From Leptospira bouyouniensis (GTDB lineage: Bacteria; Spirochaetota; Leptospiria; Leptospirales; Leptospiraceae): a stretch of DNA of 64,000 nt. A program made the translations under genes and the position numbers. Under the pieces are notes generated by a model. It saw nothing but the letters and a program-made list of their open reading frames with translations. It had not been told where the DNA came from and did not search any database. The stretch covers positions 496,001 to 560,000 of the forward strand of contig NZ_RQFT01000003.1 in the NCBI RefSeq assembly GCF_004769525.1. The letters run 5' to 3'. Positions 36,001 through 45,318 of this stretch are shown piece by piece. The first letter of the stretch is position 1. Every line of letters starts with the position of its first letter.

Positions 36001-36530
36001 ATTGGATAAATACAATTGATTTAAAACTATCCACTTGGATTCAAAAACACTTACATCATAAAAATTTAAGTTGGGTTTTGTCTCGAATCAATCGAGGTGA
36101 AATGTTTGCTCTTGTTTTATTACCTTTGATGTTTATCAGTGAATTGTACAAACCTGTTTATATCAGTTTGCCATTTGTTTTAGTATTTACTTATGCTACT
36201 GATCGATTGGTTTTGGTACTAAAAAAGTATTTTGCTAGGAAACGTCCCCTAGTCAGTGTTATGGGAAAAATCGACTCTAATCCTGATATGAAACATTCGT
36301 TTCCTTCTGCTCACAGTGCAAATTCAATTGTTGTGGCTACAATTCTCGTGTTTGCTTTTAGAGAAACACCATATTTCTTTTTCTTTAGTTTGTTTGCAGG
36401 AGTGGGTAGGTTAATCACTTTGCACCACTTCGTCAGTGATATAATTGGAGGTTGGGTCATTGGATTTAGTATTGGTTTAATTGCTGTCACTATCCATTAT
36501 TTGTTTTGGCCCGTATTGATAACATTATGA
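35997..36530 (+). CDS. PAP2-family membrane phosphatase
   Basis: A 177-residue membrane protein with the three PAP2 motifs: [19 protein letters not shown] and [14 protein letters not shown]. It likely dephosphorylates a lipid such as phosphatidate or undecaprenyl pyrophosphate at the outer face of the inner membrane. It is coupled by ATGA overlap to hisS before it and to the acyltransferase gene after it, which fits a role in lipid or lipid A metabolism. Confidence 0.85.
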   Translation: MNWINTIDLKLSTWIQKHLHHKNLSWVLSRINRGEMFALVLLPLMFISELYKPVYISLPFVLVFTYATDRLVLVLKKYFARKRPLVSVMGKIDSNPDMKHSFPSAHSANSIVVATILVFAFRETPYFFFFSLFAGVGRLITLHHFVSDIIGGWVIGFSIGLIAVTIHYLFWPVLITL

Positions 36531-37423
36531 AATACATCGGATATTTTTTTTCCTTTCTTATAGTATATTTGTTTTATTTTCCTTTTAAGGTGCTTCCGTA
36601 TAAGTTGTGTTTGTCGTATGGAATATTTTTAACCAACTTGATTTATAAGTTTGATAAAAAACATAGAAAGGTCGCAGCAGAAAATATTCGATATGCTTTC
36701 CCTGAATATTCAGAAAGTCAAATTTTAGATTTAGTCAAAGCCCACTACCGCCATTTAGGAATTTTACTTGCCCACACTCTTTGGGCTCCTCGTATGACGC
36801 GTGCTTGGTTGGATAAATACCTAGAAGTTGATGAAACTAGTTTAAAAATTGAAGAAGATACTAAAAAAGAAGGTGTAGGTGTTATTTTAATCTCGGGTCA
36901 TTTTGGAACTTGGGAAATCTTGGTTCAATTTTTAGGAATTCGAATGAAGGGTGGTGGAATTTACAAAAAAGTGAGAAATCCTTTTGTTGATACCCTTTTA
37001 AAAAGAATGCGTTCTAAAAATGGGGTGGTTTTGGTACCTGTGGAAGAGTCCACTCAAGTCATCAAATTACTCAAACAAGGATATTGGATTGGTTTTGGAG
37101 CAGATCAAAATGCAGGTAAGGCTGGGATTTTTGTACCATTTATGAATAGGCAAGCATCGACATTTGTTGGTCCGGCACTTATGGCATATTTAACTGGTGC
37201 TAAAATGTTGTATTATTCAGTGTTAGCTGGTGAAAATGGGAAAGTCATTGTACGTGTTAAAGATTTAGGATTTGTGGATAAAAAGTTATTCCCAAATAAA
37301 GATGATGTGATTCGTCATTATACGGAACTTTGGACTAAAACTTTGGAAGAAGAAGTTAAGTTATTTCCAGAACAATATTTTTGGGTCCACCGTCGTTGGA
37401 GAACTCAACCTCAAGTGGTTTAA
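36527..37423 (+). CDS. LpxL/HtrB-type lipid A acyltransferase family protein
   Basis: A 298-residue protein with one N-terminal membrane segment and the HX4E catalytic motif in [12 protein letters not shown], then [21 protein letters not shown] and [12 protein letters not shown], all typical of the LpxL/LpxM family adding secondary acyl chains to lipid A. ATG 36527 overlaps the upstream stop (ATGA); the frame extends a few codons further upstream without need. A strong terminator follows. Confidence 0.87.
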   Translation: MKYIGYFFSFLIVYLFYFPFKVLPYKLCLSYGIFLTNLIYKFDKKHRKVAAENIRYAFPEYSESQILDLVKAHYRHLGILLAHTLWAPRMTRAWLDKYLEVDETSLKIEEDTKKEGVGVILISGHFGTWEILVQFLGIRMKGGGIYKKVRNPFVDTLLKRMRSKNGVVLVPVEESTQVIKLLKQGYWIGFGADQNAGKAGIFVPFMNRQASTFVGPALMAYLTGAKMLYYSVLAGENGKVIVRVKDLGFVDKKLFPNKDDVIRHYTELWTKTLEEEVKLFPEQYFWVHRRWRTQPQVV

Positions 37424-37426
37424 AAT

Positions 37427-37458
37427 AAAAAAAAGGTCAGAGAATCTCTGACCTTTTT
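37427..37458. terminator. Bidirectional intrinsic terminator
   Basis: A stem of about 14 bp (AAAAAAGGTCAGAGA with TCTCTGACCTTTTTT) with a tight loop, flanked by an A run on the left and a T run on the right. It sits between the convergent acyltransferase and pntAA genes and should end both transcripts. Confidence 0.9.
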
Positions 37459-37465
37459 TATGTGA

Positions 37466-38593
37466 TTACTCTCCTAAAAGCGCCAGTGTCGGTTTATGGC
37501 GAATGGCACCATTTTCAGCAATCATACATGCATTGATGATCTCATCTTCCAAATTGATAATGAACTGTTTTTCTTTGTTCACAAACAATTTGAGAAAGTT
37601 TACGATGTTTTTTGCATACATTTTACTTGCATCCATCGGCTGTGTACTTTGAAGATTTGAGTTTCCAATGATAGTGATACCTTTGTAAACAATGGTCTTA
37701 TCATTTTCTGTCAATTCACAGTTCCCACCATTTACCGCAGCAAGGTCAACGATTACTGAGCCTTGTCGCATTTTATCTACCATTTCTTTTGTGATTAAAA
37801 CAGGAGCTTTCCTTCCAGGAATGAGTGCTGTAGTGATGATGATATCAGCTTTTTCGGCATATTTTGCAATTGCTTCTTTTTGGCGTCTTTGGTAGTCTTC
37901 TGATTGTTCTACTGCATAACCACCTGTGTTTGATGCATCAGCTGCACCCTCTACTTCCACAAATTTAGCGCCAAGGGACATACACTGCTCTTTGACTTCA
38001 GGGCGAGTATCAAAGACGTCTACTACAGCACCTAATCTGCGTGAGGTTGCAATCGCTTGTAATCCTGCAACTCCAGCTCCAAGAATTAATACTCTTGCCG
38101 GCGTAATTGTCCCTGCAGCGGTTGTTAACATTGGAAAAAATCGGCTATAATTAGAAGCCGCTAGTAATACAGCCTTATAACCTGAAACTGTTGCTTGGCT
38201 ACTGAGAACATCCATCGATTGGGCACGAGTTATCCTTGGAATAGTATCCATCGAAAAGATTTTGAATGAGGAAGTTGCGATTTCTTTTACTTTTTTAGGG
38301 AAAGCCAAAGGTGAGAGAGTTGCGATGTATAGTTTATCTTTACCGATTTTTTTAGCACTCGCTTCATCCAAAGCATGAATTGATACAACAATATCAGATC
38401 CAGATAAAATAGAGTCTCTCGATTCTACAGAAGCACCAGCATCTTTATAATCTTGGTCGGAGAAAAATGCATTGTCACCGGCTGTCGATTCAATTGAAAT
38501 TGTGAATCCCAACTTCTTTAGTGGATCGATCACATCTGGTGTGATCGCAACTCGGTTTTCATATGATGGTTCTTTGATTACGCCTATTTTCAT
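37466..38593 (-). CDS. pntA: NAD(P) transhydrogenase subunit alpha, NAD-binding part
   Basis: A 375-residue cytoplasmic domain of proton-pumping transhydrogenase (PntAA, domain I). N-terminal GVIKEPSYENRVAITPDVI and the Rossmann fold with LILGAGVAGLQAIATSRRLG and VFDTRPEVKEQ are typical. In organisms with a split enzyme, pntAB and pntB follow directly; here the convergent acyltransferase gene lies downstream and a UDP-sugar gene upstream, so the membrane subunits must be elsewhere or absent. An alanine-dehydrogenase-like role is a less likely alternative. Confidence 0.85.
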   Translation of the reverse strand: MKIGVIKEPSYENRVAITPDVIDPLKKLGFTISIESTAGDNAFFSDQDYKDAGASVESRDSILSGSDIVVSIHALDEASAKKIGKDKLYIATLSPLAFPKKVKEIATSSFKIFSMDTIPRITRAQSMDVLSSQATVSGYKAVLLAASNYSRFFPMLTTAAGTITPARVLILGAGVAGLQAIATSRRLGAVVDVFDTRPEVKEQCMSLGAKFVEVEGAADASNTGGYAVEQSEDYQRRQKEAIAKYAEKADIIITTALIPGRKAPVLITKEMVDKMRQGSVIVDLAAVNGGNCELTENDKTIVYKGITIIGNSNLQSTQPMDASKMYAKNIVNFLKLFVNKEKQFIINLEDEIINACMIAENGAIRHKPTLALLGE

Positions 38594-38594
38594 T

Positions 38595-39527
38595 TTATAC
38601 TCTTTTGCTAAAATATTCGATGGTTTTTTTTACACCTTCCACAAGTGGAACAGTGGTTGAATAATTCAATTTTTCTTTCGCCAAACTTAGATTTGGTTTT
38701 CTTCTGGATGGGTCGTCTTGTGGAAGTGGAAGGTAAATGATTTTTGATTTACTTCCTGTTTCTTTGATGACAAGTTCCGCCAATTCTTTAACAGTAAATT
38801 CACCATCGTTTCCAAGGTTAACTGGTCCAATAAAGTTTTCTACATTCATCATGTCTATAATTCCCTTTACGAGGTCATCAACATAACAAAACGAACGTGT
38901 TTGGCTTCCATCGCCGTAAATGGTAATGTCCTCACCGCGTAAGGCTTGGACAATAAAATTACTAACCACACGGCCATCATCAGGTATCATCCTTGGACCA
39001 TAGGTATTAAAAATTCGAATTACTCGAATGTCGACTCCGTGTTGTCTCTGGTAATCAAAACACAATGTCTCCGCGACTCGTTTTCCTTCGTCGTAACAAC
39101 TGCGAATCCCTATCGTGTTGACATTACCCCAATATGATTCGGTTTGTGGGTGTTCCAAAGGATTGCCATAAACTTCTGAAGTACTTGCCTGTAAGATCCT
39201 CGCTTTGACACGTTTTGCCAAACCCAACATATTCATCATACCGAGTACATTGGTTTTGATGGTTTTGATTGGATTACTTTGGTAATGGACTGGCGATGCA
39301 GGGCATGCCATATTATAGATTTGATCCACTTCTAATTTGATTGGATCAGTGATGTCATGACGGATGAGTTCAAAATTTGGATGGGAAAGGAGATGAGTCA
39401 AATTTTCCTTCCGACCTGTATGAAAATTATCCAAAACGATGATTTTGTTTCCAGCATTGAGTAAGGTTTCTGCCAGATGAGACCCGATGAACCCAGCTCC
39501 CCCGGTAATGAGAATTCTTTTTGCCAT
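38595..39527 (-). CDS. UDP-glucuronate decarboxylase (UDP-xylose synthase)-like epimerase
   Basis: Extended SDR of 310 residues. [10 protein letters not shown] binds [16 protein letters not shown] and STSEVYG follow, and [12 protein letters not shown] carries the catalytic Tyr and Lys in the form typical of UDP-xylose synthase, which turns UDP-glucuronate into UDP-xylose. The downstream [10 protein letters not shown] fits as well. The product feeds surface glycans. It is 1 bp before pntAA in the transcript, though the two are unrelated in pathway. The start is preceded by a hairpin at 39554-39585. Confidence 0.87.
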   Translation of the reverse strand: MAKRILITGGAGFIGSHLAETLLNAGNKIIVLDNFHTGRKENLTHLLSHPNFELIRHDITDPIKLEVDQIYNMACPASPVHYQSNPIKTIKTNVLGMMNMLGLAKRVKARILQASTSEVYGNPLEHPQTESYWGNVNTIGIRSCYDEGKRVAETLCFDYQRQHGVDIRVIRIFNTYGPRMIPDDGRVVSNFIVQALRGEDITIYGDGSQTRSFCYVDDLVKGIIDMMNVENFIGPVNLGNDGEFTVKELAELVIKETGSKSKIIYLPLPQDDPSRRKPNLSLAKEKLNYSTTVPLVEGVKKTIEYFSKRV

Positions 39528-39553
39528 TGAGATTCTATATTTGTGAAGTCGGT

Positions 39554-39585
39554 GTCCTACGCAAATGAAAATTTGCGAGAAGGAC
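39554..39585. promoter_or_regulatory. Hairpin in the leader of the UDP-sugar gene
   Basis: GTCCT, one unpaired A, CGCAAAT, a GAAA loop, ATTTGCG, three unpaired bases, AGGAC: a 12-pair interrupted stem lying between the M50-type gene stop and the UDP-glucuronate decarboxylase start, both minus strand. No T run follows. It may be a terminator without U tract, a processing signal or a leader structure. Confidence 0.4.
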
Positions 39586-40466
39586 TAACCTTGTTTGTCT
39601 TTAGAAGGTGGATCAAGGAAGAAATTTGGTGGTAAAACGATCCCACTTTCTGGATCTACTCCACGTTTTTCCAACCAAAGTTTGGCTTCGGGGGAGAGTT
39701 CTCCAGGGAATCGTTCAAATTGTTCCATAGGATCGGTTGCCTGGTGGACTTCATCATGGGAAAGTGAAGTTCGTAGGGACATAAAAATGATGCCTATGCT
39801 TAAGAGGGACCAAAGGGTGGCGATTAAATAACCGAGGATAAGGACAACTGTTGGAATTTCTTGGTTTTGTAAATCTTCTGGTCCAAGACCTGCCATCCAA
39901 AATGCGAGAATACCAGCATCAGTTTCCGTGATTCGATCTGCAAAATCTGATAAATCATATAATGAATACAATGAGATACTGGTTCCCAAAAAAACAAGTG
40001 AGAGAATGGATGCAGTCTCACCTAACATTCCTACAACAAGGATTCCAACACCCCAAAAAATACCTGTAAAATAGGCCAAATCACCTAATTTGGAATACAG
40101 CACACTCACAGAAATAAGAAACAAACCAAATAATATCATTGTTTGGCGAGCATGATGTCCTTGGAATCCTAACCGTAATAAAAAAGCTCCAACAAGCGAA
40201 GATCCAATGTATCCTGCTGAGACAACCAAAATGAAAGAGCCGCGAAAGGAAGCAGGCACAGCAATTGTTTCTCCTCCTTCATTGCCATGAAGGGCGATTC
40301 CTTTTACCACTCCTCCACTAAACAAAGCCGCGGTTGCATGGCAAATTTCATGGATCAATACCACAAATTCTTTTAAGTAGGAAGTGAATTGGTGGTCCCA
40401 AAAAGCTACTAAACTCAAGATGAGAGATAAAAAAATGACAAACTTAACCGGTTTTTCTGCCATCAT
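39585..40466 (-). CDS. M50B-like membrane metalloprotease family protein
   Basis: A 293-residue protein with about seven membrane segments. VVLIHEICHATAALFSGGVV carries the HExxH-type zinc motif (HEICH) inside the membrane, followed by SAGYIGSSLVGAFLLRLG, matching the M50B-like family. The C-terminal ~60 residues are soluble (HDEVHQATDPMEQFERFPGE). Whether it is an active site-2-type protease or a membrane organiser is not known. Start is one of two adjacent ATGs at 40463-40466. Confidence 0.78.
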   Translation of the reverse strand: MMAEKPVKFVIFLSLILSLVAFWDHQFTSYLKEFVVLIHEICHATAALFSGGVVKGIALHGNEGGETIAVPASFRGSFILVVSAGYIGSSLVGAFLLRLGFQGHHARQTMILFGLFLISVSVLYSKLGDLAYFTGIFWGVGILVVGMLGETASILSLVFLGTSISLYSLYDLSDFADRITETDAGILAFWMAGLGPEDLQNQEIPTVVLILGYLIATLWSLLSIGIIFMSLRTSLSHDEVHQATDPMEQFERFPGELSPEAKLWLEKRGVDPESGIVLPPNFFLDPPSKDKQG

Positions 40467-40481
40467 CGGTTTTACTATCGG

Positions 40482-42851
40482 CTAATTTGGAGTAAAAGAA
40501 AGACCAATAAATGTAATATCGTCTGATTGTTCTCGATTTCCTCTGAATTGGGTCATGCGAAGATCTAGAAGGGGAGGAATTTCTTTGACGGTTTTGTCTG
40601 CATTGTAGTGTAAAAAATCGATGAGAGTATCCTCACCGAAGATTTCATCTCGTTCACTAAAGGCTTCTGAGATCCCATCGGAATATAAAAATAGTTTTGT
40701 TCCAGGTAATAATTTTAATTCCTGAACATGGTAATCTGTTTCTAAGATTCCAAGAACACGTTGGGTTTTAGAATGTAATTTGATTTGGCCATCAGCTCGC
40801 ATCTCAATCAGTGAAAGATGGCCGGCGTTGACATACTTAAAAACATTTTCAGTGGAATCAAAAATCCCGCCGAGTAATGTCATAAATTCATTACCTTTGT
40901 ATCTAGCGCGAAAGAAGGAATTGATCTCTCTGAATAAACCTTCGAGAGAAGTTCCATTTCGCAATTGTTCTCTTACAATTCCTTTAATCGCGCTTACTAA
41001 AAATCCAGTGCCTAATCCATGTCCTGCTACATCACCTAACAAAACGATCATTTTTGTATTTGAGACTGGTATGATATCAAGATAGTCACCTGAAATACCA
41101 ACTGCTGGTTTCGAAATGTAACCATAATCGATACCTTTGACTTCACTTGGTAAGATTAAACGTAACGTATTATCAACAATCGATGCAGTTTGGATGTCCC
41201 TGACAATTTTACGTTTTTGAATCTCATCTTCGAGTAAACTATAGTTTTCAAGTAACATTCCTGAGATTTTAACAACTTCGTTAATGAACTTTAATTCACC
41301 GATGGAAAAATATTTTTTATCTAACTTTTCTCCAATCAGTATCATCGCTTGGATATTTTTTTTATTAGAAGATGAATCATAGGCAGGGAATGCTAGTTGG
41401 ATTTGTAGACCTTTTAGAAAATTATAAAGAGTTTCTCTAAGACCAATTCCATATTCTAAATGTGATGTGACTGTAACTCTGTCCGTACTCTTGAAATAAT
41501 TCCAAATTTCAGACTGTGGAGAGATTCGCATAAAATCGATATTTCTTAGATCCGTATTTGCAAATTGGTCACCAGGAATTAGGATGATTAAATTGGAAAC
41601 ATTTACAGTTTCCTTCACTGTTTTATTGATTGTGAGAATTGTTTTTCTCATCGAAAGAGGTGAAGACAAAAGAGCAGTAATTTTATTGATGCCTGCACTT
41701 AGTTTTGGATTTTTTTCAAAAAACCAATAATCAAAAAGTTCTTTTACCTTTAACTTTAATGGAATTAAATAAGCAGTCACCAAAAACAAAAAGATAAAAT
41801 TAAAAACCCATCGATCTTTGAGATAACGAATGGGTAAGATATAATCTAATACAAAAATAGAACCAATGTAAGTTCCTAATATGATGGCTACCAAAATCAA
41901 AGTGACAATACTTGGAGTAAAAATCACAAAAGATGGAACAAAGGTATAACGGTAGGTTCCGTAAAAAAAACTTAAGATAAACAATAAATAAGTAAAAATA
42001 AAAAAAGATCGGTGCACATAAAACCAAGGATAACCATCAAAGAATAAAATACTCGTTGGCAATGCCACATAAAGAACAATGGAAAAAACCAATACCAACC
42101 TTTTTAACAGAGCTTCTTCTTGTGGTTTTGACCGTATTAACTCAAATATATTTGCAATAATATTAATAGATCCAAATAAAACCGTGATCGCATGTGCTAT
42201 GATGGCAATACGTTCTATTAAAATCATATCGTATCTTTCTTGAGAAGCGATCATCGCCATGATAAAGGATATCAAAACTTGGGGTAATAACCATTTTGAA
42301 TTAATTTCTTTTCCTCGTAGTCGATAGATCAAATGGTATTGTAGAAAACTCCCCAAATACAAGGTTAAGATAAAAAGAAAAATCGAATTTTTAAATGCTA
42401 AAACAAAAACATTTGAAAGAATGATTAATCCAAAATTAAAGAAAAAACCAAAGATTAAGGCATCTCTTGTTGAATAGTAAAAGTATACTGCTATCGCTAA
42501 ACTAAAAAAGGCTAAAAATAAATCGGAAAAAAATACTCCCAAAACATCTGTTTTGTGAACATTTCTCAGTTTAAAATCTTCTTCGTATATTTCTCCATTA
42601 GATTTTTGGATTTTGAGTCGATATGTATCTGAAATTGTAAGGTCTTGTATGGATTCAAAGATTTCTAAGTCAGAAAGAACAATAGAATTTCCCCAATGGG
42701 TTTTGTTTTCTTCACCAATATTGACGATCAAACCTGAGGGGAAATAATAAAATGGAAGTCTCTTGGAGCTATTTTGAACTCCAATAAAGGAAAAAAATAA
42801 AATCAGAAAAAATAGAAGAGATGAAAGGATTGTAATCGCTAGTTCTCTCAT
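40482..42851 (-). CDS. Membrane PP2C (SpoIIE-type) phosphatase with GAF-like domain
   Basis: A 789-residue protein. An N-terminal segment anchors it, followed by a short extracytoplasmic domain (to about residue 105), seven to eight membrane helices (about 105-370), a GAF-like domain (about 385-550) and a SpoIIE/PP2C domain (about 580-789). The phosphatase keeps GISGDYLD, LLGDVAGHGLGTG, LYSDGISEAF and SDDITFI, so the metal site is intact. It likely dephosphorylates a STAS partner. Its ATG overlaps the stop of the upstream gene, which codes for a degenerate relative, so the two are made together. Confidence 0.88.
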   Translation of the reverse strand: MRELAITILSSLLFFLILFFSFIGVQNSSKRLPFYYFPSGLIVNIGEENKTHWGNSIVLSDLEIFESIQDLTISDTYRLKIQKSNGEIYEEDFKLRNVHKTDVLGVFFSDLFLAFFSLAIAVYFYYSTRDALIFGFFFNFGLIILSNVFVLAFKNSIFLFILTLYLGSFLQYHLIYRLRGKEINSKWLLPQVLISFIMAMIASQERYDMILIERIAIIAHAITVLFGSINIIANIFELIRSKPQEEALLKRLVLVFSIVLYVALPTSILFFDGYPWFYVHRSFFIFTYLLFILSFFYGTYRYTFVPSFVIFTPSIVTLILVAIILGTYIGSIFVLDYILPIRYLKDRWVFNFIFLFLVTAYLIPLKLKVKELFDYWFFEKNPKLSAGINKITALLSSPLSMRKTILTINKTVKETVNVSNLIILIPGDQFANTDLRNIDFMRISPQSEIWNYFKSTDRVTVTSHLEYGIGLRETLYNFLKGLQIQLAFPAYDSSSNKKNIQAMILIGEKLDKKYFSIGELKFINEVVKISGMLLENYSLLEDEIQKRKIVRDIQTASIVDNTLRLILPSEVKGIDYGYISKPAVGISGDYLDIIPVSNTKMIVLLGDVAGHGLGTGFLVSAIKGIVREQLRNGTSLEGLFREINSFFRARYKGNEFMTLLGGIFDSTENVFKYVNAGHLSLIEMRADGQIKLHSKTQRVLGILETDYHVQELKLLPGTKLFLYSDGISEAFSERDEIFGEDTLIDFLHYNADKTVKEIPPLLDLRMTQFRGNREQSDDITFIGLSFTPN

Positions 42852-44116
42852 ATAATTTCGGACTCATTAAAATTAAATTTTAAAACAGGTTCTCCTCGTT
42901 GTTGGATGATGATGGGTCCCTTGTCCATGCTGATCATATTTTTCCAACCCATACTTGCGACTACTTCTTCCGAATTTCTTAAGATTTTAAATTGTTTCCC
43001 TTCTTGGATGATATACAATTCGGAATAACCAATTTTACCAATGATCATTTCAAAATTTTCTTTCCAGTCTAACTTTTGAAATGTGGATTGTATCAGTGTT
43101 TTGATATCTGAAAATCCTTTTAAAAGTTTTAACCTAGATTGAGAATATACAACTCCCAAAATATAAGAAAGTATGATCCCGATATGTTGGTAGGATTTGC
43201 CAGCATTTAGGATAACAAAAAACCAACTTCCATCTTCTACTTGGAAAAATTCGATTAAGTTTCGATTGGTTCGTTTAAACGGAGTAATTTCCCAACCCAG
43301 AATTTTAGGTATTGTTCCTGTTTCCAATAAGTTTTGAACACGCACAGCATACTCTGCTTCTTTTTGGTATTTTTTGTTTTCGGAAATATGATAAGAGAGG
43401 ATATGGTTGTGAATCGTTAGGGCCGATTGTCCTGCTAACAATGATAAACTGTGACTTGCATCCGAATTTGGAATATTAGATACTGCGATAAAGCCAAATA
43501 ATTTTTCTCGAAAGATGAATGGGTGTATATAATTTGCATGGAGTTCCATAAAGTCATTATTGATGTTCTCATTTGAAAACGTATTTGCAACCGATGCTCC
43601 ATTTCGATTGGCAAGTAAGAATGATTGAAAACTGGATTTAACAACAATATCTTTCGTTGGACTTAATTTTTTCTGTCTACCTCGAAAATAAGAGTGAAAT
43701 GCAAAAGTACCATTTTGGGTGAGTACTGCCATTGTACCAGATTGGCTTCCGGTAATTTTCACCATATCTGGAAAAACATTCTTAATCAAAGAGTCAAAAT
43801 TAAATCGTTTAATGGCCTGGCGATATGATTCGGCATCTTCTGTCAGGTATTCTGATAAAAACTTTGTTCGCATATACCTAGTTAAACGTTCAATGAGAGG
43901 CAGATATAAGATGAGAGAAAATGCGCAGGTGAGAAGCAATGCCAATTCAAGACGATAGGACATACTTTCTGGTATTTGTAGAATGATGATAAAATAAGAA
44001 ATGTAAACCATTAAGATAAAAACAGTACGAGTGAATAAATTTGTAACCGAAAGTTTTAATTGATAACTTGAAGGTAAAAAGTATTTAAATGTATTTTTTA
44101 ACTTATTGGAGATCAT
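42848..44116 (-). CDS. Membrane GAF protein with degenerate PP2C-like domain
   Basis: A 422-residue protein with two membrane helices (about 25-75), a GAF-like domain (about 100-240) and a C-terminal region that follows the PP2C layout of its neighbour but without its metal ligands: NRNLIEFF stands where GGDYxD is expected and LNAGKSYQHIG where GDVAGHG is expected. It is also too short to hold the last PP2C strands. It is probably a non-catalytic partner of the active phosphatase downstream. It overlaps argJ upstream and the phosphatase downstream by 4 bp each (ATGA). Confidence 0.65.
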   Translation of the reverse strand: MISNKLKNTFKYFLPSSYQLKLSVTNLFTRTVFILMVYISYFIIILQIPESMSYRLELALLLTCAFSLILYLPLIERLTRYMRTKFLSEYLTEDAESYRQAIKRFNFDSLIKNVFPDMVKITGSQSGTMAVLTQNGTFAFHSYFRGRQKKLSPTKDIVVKSSFQSFLLANRNGASVANTFSNENINNDFMELHANYIHPFIFREKLFGFIAVSNIPNSDASHSLSLLAGQSALTIHNHILSYHISENKKYQKEAEYAVRVQNLLETGTIPKILGWEITPFKRTNRNLIEFFQVEDGSWFFVILNAGKSYQHIGIILSYILGVVYSQSRLKLLKGFSDIKTLIQSTFQKLDWKENFEMIIGKIGYSELYIIQEGKQFKILRNSEEVVASMGWKNMISMDKGPIIIQQRGEPVLKFNFNESEII

Positions 44117-45267
44117 GTAGTGTAATATGCGTTTTCCTGGATGTAACCTTCGGTGAAATCACAACTCCAAAATGTTTTTTGAATGTTTCCTGTATTTAGT
44201 TCCACAGTGATAAAAATTTCTTCGTTCGATTTTAAGTATTCGGCTAACTTTGATTTTGTTTCATTGTTTGCACCTTTTACAGAAATTCCACCTAATTGAA
44301 TCTCTAGATGATCATATGGAATAGGTTCATCAAACACTTTCCCGATTGCCATAATAAATCTCCCCCAATTGGGATCCCCTCCATAAATTGCAGTTTTAAC
44401 AAGTGGTGAATTCAAAATTGATTTACCAATCTTTGTGACTTGGTTTTCATCTCTCCCTTTTGTGACAGTTAGTTCAATGAGTTTACTTGCACCTTCTCCA
44501 TCCCTCGCAATTTTTTTAGAAAGTTCAGTGGCAATTTCATTTAGAGTAGATTCAAATTGATCATCAGGGATGGATCCGAGTTTTCCAGAACACATTAGTA
44601 CCACTGTATCACTCGTCGAAGTGTCCGAATCGATTGTAATACAATTATAAGTTTGGTCTACCACATGTTTTAAAATTCCGTTGAGGTTATTTGATTCGGG
44701 TAAATAATCACAAAGGATATATGATAACATTGTTGCCATGTTGGGTTCGATCATACCCGCACCCTTGGCTATCCCAAACATCACTCCTTCTTTGCCTTCA
44801 TGTGAAATTGTGCGATAGGAAATTTTTTTCTTGGTATCAGTTGTCATGATGGCTTCTGCCACTTCATCCAAATTTCCAGGTTTTAGATTTTCTTTCGCAT
44901 TCGAACAAGCTGTTAGGATTTTTTCAATCGGAAGTGGGACACCAATCACTCCTGTTGAAGATGGTAAGATATCTTCTTTTTTGATTCCAAGTGAATTTGC
45001 CAATGTTTCACAAATTTGGTAAGAATCTTGAATACCTTTTTCACCTGTCGCAACATTTGAATTTTTTGAATTGATGACGATGGCTTGTAAGTATCCGTCT
45101 TTGATATGGTCTCGGCCAACATAAATGGGAGCTCCAGGAAAATTATTCCGAGTGAAAACGGCTGCTGCTTGGCAACGCACATCAGAATAAATAACTGCAA
45201 AATCTAAACTTGCATCTTTGATGCCGATGTTTTTGCCAAAGGAGTAAAATCCCAAAGGATACTTCAT
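44113..45267 (-). CDS. argJ: Glutamate N-acetyltransferase / ornithine acetyltransferase
   Basis: Transfers acetyl from N-acetylornithine to glutamate in the arginine pathway. The 384-residue precursor carries the autocleavage site NMATMLSYI with the catalytic Thr near residue 179, preceded by KGAGMIEP. SSTGVIGVPLP, the TIDSDTSTSDT block and the C-terminal CDFTEGYIQ NAxYTT-type end are all typical. The gene overlaps the membrane GAF gene by 4 bp. Association of an arginine gene with PP2C genes has no obvious logic and may be a transcriptional accident. Confidence 0.95.
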   Translation of the reverse strand: MKYPLGFYSFGKNIGIKDASLDFAVIYSDVRCQAAAVFTRNNFPGAPIYVGRDHIKDGYLQAIVINSKNSNVATGEKGIQDSYQICETLANSLGIKKEDILPSSTGVIGVPLPIEKILTACSNAKENLKPGNLDEVAEAIMTTDTKKKISYRTISHEGKEGVMFGIAKGAGMIEPNMATMLSYILCDYLPESNNLNGILKHVVDQTYNCITIDSDTSTSDTVVLMCSGKLGSIPDDQFESTLNEIATELSKKIARDGEGASKLIELTVTKGRDENQVTKIGKSILNSPLVKTAIYGGDPNWGRFIMAIGKVFDEPIPYDHLEIQLGGISVKGANNETKSKLAEYLKSNEEIFITVELNTGNIQKTFWSCDFTEGYIQENAYYTT

Positions 45268-45318
45268 ATTTACCTACCGGATACCAATATTCTATCCGGG
45301 GACTTCTCTTACGAGAAT

